This document shows positions 1 to 5,443 of a DNA stretch of 5,443 nucleotides, in pieces. This DNA comes from CBEULR01 sp965544035 (GTDB lineage: Bacteria; Bacillota; Desulfotomaculia; Desulfotomaculales; Desulforudaceae), in NCBI GenBank assembly GCA_965544035.1, contig CBEULR010000030.1:1-5443 (forward strand). Direction: 5' to 3'. Under the pieces are notes generated by a model that did not search any database, had not been told where the DNA came from, and saw nothing but the letters and a program-made list of their open reading frames with translations. Position 1 is the first letter of the stretch, and each line of letters opens with the position of its first letter. The translations under genes were made by a program, and so were the position numbers.

Positions 1-12
1 TGTTACGCATAA

Positions 13-35
13 CCCAAAAGCGCTAAGTTTTTGGG
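13..35. repeat. Small hairpin at the outer edge of the left repeat
   Basis: CCCAAAA (13-19) and TTTTGGG (29-35) pair around a 9-nt loop. The right repeat has a different small hairpin at the equivalent place. On neither strand is it followed by a convincing T-run, so it is not called a terminator. Confidence 0.5.
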
Positions 36-69
36 AGCGAATCAGTAGTGAGTATGAAGTATTCAGTAG
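28..69 (+). repeat. Left copy of the flanking inverted repeat
   Basis: Positions 28-69 match the reverse complement of 5379-5420 at 35 of 42 positions by hand alignment. Within this, 38-54 (CGAATCAGTAGTGAGTA) is identical to the reverse complement of 5394-5410. The block TTTTTGGG (28-35) is also shared, separated from the core by two mismatched bases. Beyond position 54 the match becomes patchy (10 of 15). The two copies bracket all five pur genes in inverted orientation. Confidence 0.8.
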
Positions 70-191
70 AAAAGGAAGAATTTATAATAGCTTTGTGTTC
101 TGGTGTAATCGGGTTTTTCCTCCGGGCGACTCGTGCGATTCAGGCACCGAGCTTAGAAACGGCCGAACCGCTAAGCTGGAACCCGGGGTAA
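54..191 (+). CDS. Possible 45-residue protein with a hydrophobic N-terminal segment
   Basis: I do not recognise this reading frame. It runs from ATG at 54-56 to TAA at 189-191 on the plus strand, convergent with purM. The product would start with a charged stretch (MKYSVEKEE), then a hydrophobic segment of about 15 residues (FIIALCSGVIGFFLR), then a basic and proline-containing tail ending in SWNPG. This layout would suit a tiny membrane-associated peptide. Against it: no clear Shine-Dalgarno precedes the ATG, the start lies in the repeat, and the rest coincides with the foldable element. A GTG in frame at 48-50 is an alternative start. Base use in the first half is much more AT-rich than the pur genes. 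Chance is a real alternative. Confidence 0.2.
   Translation: MKYSVEKEEFIIALCSGVIGFFLRATRAIQAPSLETAEPLSWNPG
83..88 (+). promoter_or_regulatory. TATAAT, possible -10 element pointing toward the 3' end of purM
   Basis: A perfect TATAAT hexamer in a locally AT-rich stretch. The best -35 candidate at a 17-bp spacing is TATTCA (60-65), a poor match to TTGACA. If active, it would give a plus-strand transcript starting near 95 that covers the foldable element and could run antisense into purM. Evidence is sequence similarity only. Confidence 0.2.
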
Positions 192-199
192 ACCCGAAT
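108..199. other. Strongly foldable element of unknown identity after purM
   Basis: Several nested complementary segments fit a junction fold. The outer stem is CGGGTTT (110-116) with AAACCCG (190-196). Hairpin A is CTCGTGC (130-136) with GCACCGAG (144-151), one bulged C and a 7-nt loop. Hairpin B is AGCTTAG (150-156) with CTAAGCT (171-177), enclosing a further CGG/CCG helix (160-162, 168-170) with loop CCGAA. A and B overlap by two bases at 150-151. The complementarity holds for either strand, so the transcribed strand is not determined. I do not recognise the family. It lies in the 209 bp after purM and could be a 3' UTR structure, a small RNA or a repeat-borne fold. Confidence 0.4.
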
Positions 200-206
200 G
201 ATACGA
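177..206 (+). repeat. Second block shared by the two flanks, left copy
   Basis: Positions 191-206 (AACCCGAATGATACGA) match the reverse complement of 5302-5317 at 14 of 16 positions. In addition TGGAACCCGG (177-186) is identical to the reverse complement of 5311-5320. In both flanks this block lies between the 17-bp core repeat and the pur gene and has the same relative orientation. This supports descent of both flanks from one repeat family. Confidence 0.6.
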
Positions 207-209
207 TGA

Positions 210-1259
<1,050 letters not shown>

Positions 1260-1268
1260 CCCGGTGAT

Positions 1269-2696
1269 TCACCTTTCCAAAACATGCTTTCCGTTGTTAC
1301 TCTCTGTCACGTTCACGGGATACACCCCATCAAAACAGGCGGTACAAAAACTGTCCCGCTTGTCGCCGAAAACGTCCAGCAGGCCGTCCAGACTCAGATA
1401 GTGCAGCGTATCAGCCCCGGTGAACTGGCGGATCTCCTCCAGATCCTTCTGCGAGGCGATCAGTTCCTTCCGGTTCGAGGTGTCGATTCCGTAATAGCAG
1501 GGGCACTTGATCGGCGGTGAGCTCAGGCACAGGTGGATCGTCCTTGCACCCGCTTCCCGCAGCATGCGCACGATCTTACCGCTGGTCGTCCCCCGGACCA
1601 GCGAATCGTCGACCAGCACCACGCGCTTCCCCTCCAGCACCTCGCGGATCGGGTTCATCTTCAGTCGGACCCCCAGGTCGCGCAGATGCTGCGCCGGCTG
1701 GATGAAAGTGCGTCCGATGTACCGGTTTTTCATCAACCCCTCCTCGAAGGGGATACCCGAAGCATCGGCATAACCGCGTGCCGCGGGGATACCGGAGTCC
1801 GGCACCGGCAGCACCAGGTCGGCCTCAAGCGGATACTCGCGTGCCAGCTGTTCACCCATCCTGCGGCGCGCCCGGTTCACATTAAACCCGTCGATCGTGC
1901 TGTCCGCCCGGGCAAAGTATATGTATTCAAAAATGCAGTGGGCGAGCCGGGAACCCGCCAAAGCGTTGATGCTGGTCAGCCCGTTCTCGTCCATCACAAT
2001 GATCTCACCGGCTTGGACGTCCCGGATGAACTCCGCCCCGATGGTGTCCAGCGCGCAAGATTCCGAAGCCACCACCCAGGCCTCCCCCAGCCTGCCCAGA
2101 CACAACGGCCGGAAGCCCCAGGGGTCACGCATCGCCAGCAGGCGGTTTTCGGTCTGAACAACCAGCGAGTAGGCGCCCTTGATGTCGATCATACACTTCA
2201 CCAGAGCCTCCTCCAGGCTGCTCTGGTTGTGCCGGGCGATCAGGTTCACAATCACCTCGCTGTCGGTCGTCGTCTGAAATACCGCTCCCGACGCGGCCAT
2301 CTGGTAGCGCAGATCACGGATATTGGTCAGGTTCCCGTTGTGCGCCAGACCAATCTGCCCGTTCACATAATTGAACACCAGCGGCTGGGCGTTCACCGGC
2401 AGGTTGGCCCCGGTCGTCGAATAGCGCACGTGCCCGATGGCAATGTGTCCCGGCATAGCTTCGATCGCCGATTCGTTGAAGACCTCGGCCACCAGCCCCA
2501 TTCCCTTGTGCAGATGAATCCGGCGGCCGTCGCCCACCGCGATCCCGGCGCTTTCCTGCCCGCGGTGCTGCAGTGCAAACAGCCCGTAAAAGGTCAGCCG
2601 GGCTACGTCGAGCCCGGGGCCGTAAATGCCGAATACACCGCAGTGCTCACGCGGTTTGTCTTGGTCGAATATCATTTTGTCCAGCCCAACTCCCAT
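1269..2696 (-). CDS. purF: PurF, glutamine PRPP amidotransferase (Fe-S, pro-sequence type)
   Basis: Catalyses the first committed step, PRPP plus glutamine to 5-phosphoribosylamine. The N-terminal Ntn-hydrolase glutaminase domain begins at Cys19 (CGVFGI), so residues before it form a pro-sequence removed on maturation. Further glutaminase motifs are ALQHRGQESAG (41-51), GHVRYSTTG (88-96), NGNLTN (120-125) and DPWGFRP (191-197). The C-terminal phosphoribosyltransferase domain has VPDSGIPAARG (298-308) and the PRPP loop VLVDDSLVRGTTS (360-372). Cys254, Cys400, Cys451 and Cys454 fit the [4Fe-4S] ligands of the B. subtilis enzyme; counted from Cys19 as residue 1, the first two fall at its 236 and 382. 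Length 475 is typical. The start is uncertain: ATG at 2696 has no clear Shine-Dalgarno, and Met8 (2675) would give an 11-residue pro-sequence. The TGA stop overlaps the purM ribosome binding site. Confidence 0.97.
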   Translation of the reverse strand: MGVGLDKMIFDQDKPREHCGVFGIYGPGLDVARLTFYGLFALQHRGQESAGIAVGDGRRIHLHKGMGLVAEVFNESAIEAMPGHIAIGHVRYSTTGANLPVNAQPLVFNYVNGQIGLAHNGNLTNIRDLRYQMAASGAVFQTTTDSEVIVNLIARHNQSSLEEALVKCMIDIKGAYSLVVQTENRLLAMRDPWGFRPLCLGRLGEAWVVASESCALDTIGAEFIRDVQAGEIIVMDENGLTSINALAGSRLAHCIFEYIYFARADSTIDGFNVNRARRRMGEQLAREYPLEADLVLPVPDSGIPAARGYADASGIPFEEGLMKNRYIGRTFIQPAQHLRDLGVRLKMNPIREVLEGKRVVLVDDSLVRGTTSGKIVRMLREAGARTIHLCLSSPPIKCPCYYGIDTSNRKELIASQKDLEEIRQFTGADTLHYLSLDGLLDVFGDKRDSFCTACFDGVYPVNVTESNNGKHVLER

Positions 2697-2728
2697 CCCG
2701 GTGAGTTTCTCATGGGTTTTCCCAACAG

Positions 2729-3451
2729 CTACTCATTTTCACTTCCCAAGAGGCGACGCAGGATCTCCTGGTACGCCTCTTCAATTCCGCCCAGATCACG
2801 GCGGAACCGGTCCTTATCCAGTCTTTCTCGGGTGTGTTTGTCCCAGAAACGGCAGGTATCCGGTGAAATCTCATCGGCCAGTATCAGGCGGCCGTCCTTC
2901 TCGGTAATGCCGAACTCGAGTTTGAAATCCACAAGGATGATATCGCGCGCGTCAAGGTATTGTCTCAGGAAGTCGTTCACCTTGAGCGCCATCGCCCGCA
3001 TCTCGTTCAACTGCTCCGGGCTGGCGATCTTCAGCAGGCGGATGTGTGAGCAGTTGATCAGCGGGTCGTGCAGCTCGTCACTCTTATAATAGTACTCCAC
3101 GACCGGTTCGTCCAGTTCGATCCCCTCTTCAAGGCCGAGTCTCTTGGCCAGATTCCCGGCGGTGACGTTCCGCACCACCACTTCCAGCGGCACGATCCGG
3201 ACCGCCCGCACCAGCATCTCCCGGTCGCTGAAGAGTTCAACGAAATGCGTCGGCACCCCCTCCCGCTCCAGCAGGCGGAAGAAATGCGCCGACACCCGGT
3301 TGTTGACCACGCCCTTGCCGATGATGGTGCCCTTCTTCAGGCCGTCGAAGGCTGTGGCATCGTCCTTGTAAGCGATCAGGCAGCAGTCGGGATCGGCAGT
3401 CCGGTAGACCCGCTTCGCCTTTCCCTCGTAGAGAAGCTCACCCTTGTTCAC
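2729..3451 (-). CDS. purC: PurC, SAICAR synthetase (phosphoribosylaminoimidazole-succinocarboxamide synthase)
   Basis: ATP-dependent ligase joining aspartate to CAIR to give SAICAR, the substrate of PurB encoded just upstream. The 240 residues match the short bacterial form. Seen: the nucleotide-binding LYEGKAKRVY at 7-16, KDDATAFDG at 29-37, the first family signature IVPLEVVVRNVTAGN at 86-100, the second signature LVDFKLEFG at 173-181, and DEISPDTCRFWD at 193-204. The first signature ends in Gly-Asn, where the family usually has Gly-Ser; the effect is unknown. Translation starts at a GTG codon, chosen because AGGGAGG lies 8 nt upstream (3460-3466) and the residues that follow match the family N terminus. 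Stop TAG. The gap to purF is 32 nt. Identity is secure. Confidence 0.97.
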   Translation of the reverse strand: MNKGELLYEGKAKRVYRTADPDCCLIAYKDDATAFDGLKKGTIIGKGVVNNRVSAHFFRLLEREGVPTHFVELFSDREMLVRAVRIVPLEVVVRNVTAGNLAKRLGLEEGIELDEPVVEYYYKSDELHDPLINCSHIRLLKIASPEQLNEMRAMALKVNDFLRQYLDARDIILVDFKLEFGITEKDGRLILADEISPDTCRFWDKHTRERLDKDRFRRDLGGIEEAYQEILRRLLGSENE

Positions 3452-3459
3452 AGCTGAAA

Positions 3460-3466
3460 CCTCCCT
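3460..3466 (-). promoter_or_regulatory. Ribosome binding site of purC, supporting a GTG start
   Basis: AGGGAGG on the minus strand, 8 nt before the GTG at 3451 and lying between the purB stop and purC. It decides for the GTG start; the next residues (NKGELLYEGKAKRVY) already match the family N terminus. Confidence 0.8.
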
Positions 3467-3468
3467 GT

Positions 3469-4764
3469 CTATTCCAGGCCGAAGCGCCGGTAGATCTCGC
3501 CGAGCCGCCTCGTGAAGTGGCTGTAGTCGAAGATCCCCTCCAGTTCCCCGACACTCAAGTGTTCCGTCAGCTCGGCATCACGCCGCAGCAGATCCTTCAG
3601 CGGCTCACCGCTCTGCCAGGACTGCATCGCATTTCGCTGTACGATCTCGTAGGCCTTCTCCCGGCTCAGCCCCTTGTCCACCAGCGCGAGCAGCACACGC
3701 TGGGAGAACACCAGCCCGTGCGTCCGCTCCAGGTTACGCTGCATATTCTCGGGATAGACGAAGAGATCTTCCATCACCATTGTAAACCGGTAAAGCATGT
3801 AGTCCAGCGTGATCGTGCTGTCCGGGATAACCACCCGCTCCACCGAAGAATGGGAGATATCCCGCTCATGCCAAAGCGCCACGTTCTCCAGGGCGACGAT
3901 CGCATTTCCGCGCAGCAAACGCGCCAGACCGGAAATGCGTTCGCACACAATCGGGTTGCGCTTATGCGGCATCGCCGAGGAGCCCTTCTGGCCTTTCTTA
4001 AACGGTTCTTCGGCCTCGCGGATGTCGGTGCGCTGCAGGTTCCGGATCTCCACCGCGAACTTCTCCAGCGACGTGCCGATCACGGCCAGTGTGGTCATAA
4101 AGGCGGCGTGCCGGTCGCGCTGGATGACCTGCGTGGCCACCCGCTCCGGCGTCAGCCCCAGCTTCCGGCAGACATAATCTTCCACAAAGGGTTCCAGCGT
4201 GGAATAGCTGCCGACGGCACCCGACAGCTTACCCACGGCCACCTCCTCAATCGCCCGTTCCAGGCGCGCGATGTCCCGCTCCACCTCGGCCGCCCAGAGC
4301 AGCATCTTCAGACCGAAGGTCATCGGTTCGGCGTGGATGCCATGCGTCCGCCCGATCATCAGCGTATCGCGATACTCCACCGCCTTCGCCAGCAGCACCT
4401 CGCGCAGCTTTTGCAGGCGCCCGAGGATCTGCCGCCCGGCCTCGACCATCCGCACGGCCAGCGCGGTATCCACCACGTCCGACGAAGTCATCCCCAGGTG
4501 GATGTACTTGGATTCATCACCCACATACTCCCCGACGCAGGTCAGAAAGGCGATCACATCGTGCCGGGTGACCTTCTCAATCTCCAGGATCCGTTCCACG
4601 CGAAAGTCGGCCTTTTCACGAATCACCTGCACCGCTTCCCGCGGAATGCGCCCCAGTTCAGCCTGCGCCTCGCAGGCCAGAATCTCTACCTCCAGCCACT
4701 TCCGGTACTTGTTCTCTTCCGACCAGATCGCCTTCATCTCGGGCAGCGTATACCGGTCAATCAT
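3469..4764 (-). CDS. purB: PurB, adenylosuccinate lyase
   Basis: Fumarase/aspartase-superfamily homotetrameric lyase. It removes fumarate from SAICAR to give AICAR, and from adenylosuccinate to give AMP. The 431-residue length equals the B. subtilis enzyme, and active-site positions fall at the same numbers. His68 is in TRHDV (66-70), His89 in HLGMTSSD (89-96), and His141 in GRTHGIHAEP (138-147). QRDRHAAF lies at 215-222. The superfamily signature GSSAMPHKRNP spans 261-271, with the mobile-loop Ser262/Ser263 and Lys268. The ATG start overlaps the purE stop by 8 nt. An AAGGAGT ribosome binding site at 4772-4778, inside the purE coding end, sits 7 nt before it. The TAG stop is 17 nt before purC. 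The order purB-purC places the producer and consumer of SAICAR side by side. No anomaly seen. Confidence 0.98.
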   Translation of the reverse strand: MIDRYTLPEMKAIWSEENKYRKWLEVEILACEAQAELGRIPREAVQVIREKADFRVERILEIEKVTRHDVIAFLTCVGEYVGDESKYIHLGMTSSDVVDTALAVRMVEAGRQILGRLQKLREVLLAKAVEYRDTLMIGRTHGIHAEPMTFGLKMLLWAAEVERDIARLERAIEEVAVGKLSGAVGSYSTLEPFVEDYVCRKLGLTPERVATQVIQRDRHAAFMTTLAVIGTSLEKFAVEIRNLQRTDIREAEEPFKKGQKGSSAMPHKRNPIVCERISGLARLLRGNAIVALENVALWHERDISHSSVERVVIPDSTITLDYMLYRFTMVMEDLFVYPENMQRNLERTHGLVFSQRVLLALVDKGLSREKAYEIVQRNAMQSWQSGEPLKDLLRRDAELTEHLSVGELEGIFDYSHFTRRLGEIYRRFGLE

Positions 4765-5254
4765 CGCTAAGACTCCTTATCGTCCTGTTCTTCGCCTCAA
4801 CCTCGGCAGCCATTTCCTTCTTGAAAGCCTCCAGCCGGCGGGCGATCCCGGCATCGGAAAGACTCAGTATCTGGACGGCCAGAAGGCCGGCGTTCTTGGC
4901 ACCATTGACGCCCACGGTGGCCACCGGTACGCCCGGCGGCATCTGCACGGTGGACAGCAGGGCGTCCCAGCCCTGCAGGGCGCCCGATTTAATCGGCACG
5001 CCGATCACAGGCAAAGTGGTGTGCGCGGCCAATACTCCGGCCAGATGGGCGGCCATCCCCGCTCCGGCGATAATCACCTTCAGTCCGCGTCCGGCCGCCG
5101 AACGGCTGTACTCCGCCGCCCGATCGGGCGTCCGGTGCGCGGATATGATTGATATCTCATAAGGGATCTGGAATGATTCCAGTGTCTCGGCGGCTTTACG
5201 CATTACTTCTAGATCGCTATCGCTGCCCATCACAATTCCGACAAGTGGTTCCAT
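4757..5254 (-). CDS. purE: PurE, N5-carboxyaminoimidazole ribonucleotide mutase (class I)
   Basis: Cytosolic enzyme of IMP synthesis. The class I family converts N5-CAIR, made by PurK, to CAIR. The 165-residue protein is of normal length. Seen in the sequence: GSDSD at residues 10-14 (phosphate and substrate loop), SAHRTP at 38-43 with the catalytic His40, the glycine/alanine-rich AGAGMAAHLAGV segment at 63-74 with His70, and QMPPGVPVATV at 104-114. Arg rather than Lys in SAHRTP favours class I over the AIR-carboxylating class II. The ATG start is supported by an AGGAGGGG site 7 nt upstream (5262-5269). It is the first gene of the visible operon. Its TGA stop lies inside the start of purB (8-nt overlap), which suggests translational coupling. 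No purK is adjacent. Identity is secure; the class assignment is inferred from the motif. Confidence 0.97.
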   Translation of the reverse strand: MEPLVGIVMGSDSDLEVMRKAAETLESFQIPYEISIISAHRTPDRAAEYSRSAAGRGLKVIIAGAGMAAHLAGVLAAHTTLPVIGVPIKSGALQGWDALLSTVQMPPGVPVATVGVNGAKNAGLLAVQILSLSDAGIARRLEAFKKEMAAEVEAKNRTIRSLSDD

Positions 5255-5261
5255 TGTTGAA

Positions 5262-5269
5262 CCCCTCCT
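5262..5269 (-). promoter_or_regulatory. Ribosome binding site of purE
   Basis: AGGAGGGG on the minus strand, 7 nt before the purE ATG, a near-ideal Shine-Dalgarno. Only 3 nt separate it from the 3' arm of a 14-bp inverted repeat (5273-5286), so folding of the leader could affect its accessibility. Confidence 0.85.
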
Positions 5270-5301
5270 GCGTCAGTAGTGAGTAGGGGTCAAGCACGGG
5301 T

Positions 5302-5320
5302 TCGTGTCATCCGGGTTCCA
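5302..5320 (-). repeat. Second block shared by the two flanks, right copy
   Basis: Read on the minus strand it contains TGGAACCCGG followed without a break by ATGACACGA. The left copy has an extra stretch between the matching pieces (TGGAACCCGG, then GGTAAACCCGAATGATACGA), so the right copy looks like a shortened version of the left one. Confidence 0.6.
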
Positions 5321-5338
5321 CAACTCAGGATTTCCACA

Positions 5339-5369
<31 letters not shown>

Positions 5370-5378
5370 ACCAAATCC

Positions 5379-5420
5379 CTACTCAATCCTCACTACTCAC
5401 TACTGATTCGACCCCAAAAA
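5379..5420 (-). repeat. Right copy of the flanking inverted repeat
   Basis: Inverted partner of 28-69, with the perfect 17-bp core at 5394-5410. Its inner part (5379-5406) is itself a degenerate run of heptamers: CTACTCA, ATCCTCA, CTACTCA, CTACTGA. It lies in the leader of the pur operon, about 125 bp before purE. Confidence 0.8.
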
Positions 5421-5428
5421 GGGTCCAA
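5407..5428. repeat. Small hairpin at the outer edge of the right repeat
   Basis: TTCGACCC (5407-5414) and GGGTCCAA (5421-5428) pair at 7 of 8 positions around a 6-nt loop (CAAAAA). It adjoins the 17-bp core, as the 13-35 hairpin does on the left. The stem sequence differs, but the presence of a hairpin is kept. Confidence 0.5.
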
Positions 5429-5443
5429 TTTAGGGTATAACAT

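Noticed and set aside
101..200. ydaO (c-di-AMP) or ZTP riboswitch, or a group II intron fragment
   Set aside because: Only short words resemble these consensus sequences. The second half of ydaO, the CCGCCUGGGCA part of the ZTP motif and a group II domain V are all missing. Listed only as an unknown foldable element.
100..209. Rho-independent terminator after purM
   Set aside because: The AGCTTAG/CTAAGCT hairpin and the outer stem are not followed by a T-run on the minus strand.
1533..3089. Plus-strand open frame of 518 codons
   Set aside because: It lies antisense to purF and purC, has no recognisable domain, and is rich in His, Arg, Gln and Pro as expected from the reverse of GC-rich coding DNA. 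The minus-strand genes explain the sequence fully.
3517..4770. Plus-strand open frame of 417 codons
   Set aside because: Antisense to purB over almost its whole length, with shadow-frame composition and no ribosome binding site or motif.
4271..5152. Plus-strand open frame of 293 codons
   Set aside because: Antisense to purE and purB; Ser/Arg-rich low-complexity product with no recognisable motif.

Overview
The window carries five consecutive de novo purine biosynthesis genes, all on the minus strand, read from right to left as purE (4757-5254), purB (3469-4764), purC (2729-3451), purF (1269-2696) and purM (210-1259). Spacing is tight: purE and purB overlap by 8 nt, and the other gaps are 17, 32 and 9 nt. 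They are almost certainly one operon. All five reading frames are intact, of normal family length, and keep their recognisable catalytic motifs.

Organism: probably a moderately GC-rich Firmicute of the Clostridia (Peptococcaceae/Desulfotomaculum-Pelotomaculum or Moorella-like). This is inference. It rests on the Bacillus-type PurF with a pro-sequence and four Fe-S cysteines, a PurB of exactly the B. subtilis length and active-site numbering, strong AGGAGG-type ribosome binding sites, and heptamer repeats in the intergenic DNA. No species can be named.

Pathway: PurF commits PRPP to 5-phosphoribosylamine. PurM makes AIR. PurE handles the carboxylation product of AIR. PurC adds aspartate to give SAICAR. 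PurB releases fumarate here and again at the AMP step. The enzymes for the steps between PurF and PurM (PurD, PurN, PurSQL), the usual partner PurK, and the last steps (PurH) are not in the window.

Flanks: the 189 bp before purE and the 209 bp after purM hold no recognisable conventional gene, but both are rich in repeats. They share inverted blocks: a 42-bp imperfect inverted repeat (28-69 against 5379-5420, containing a perfect 17-bp core) and a second 16-bp block (191-206 against 5302-5317, 14 matches). The five-gene module therefore sits between diverged inverted copies of what looks like one repeat family. The purE leader also has four perfect CTCCTGA heptamers and a 14-bp inverted repeat ending 3 nt before the purE ribosome binding site. 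The flank after purM has a strongly foldable element (about 108-199) that overlaps a possible 45-codon plus-strand reading frame. No clear promoter, riboswitch or rho-independent terminator for the operon could be identified.
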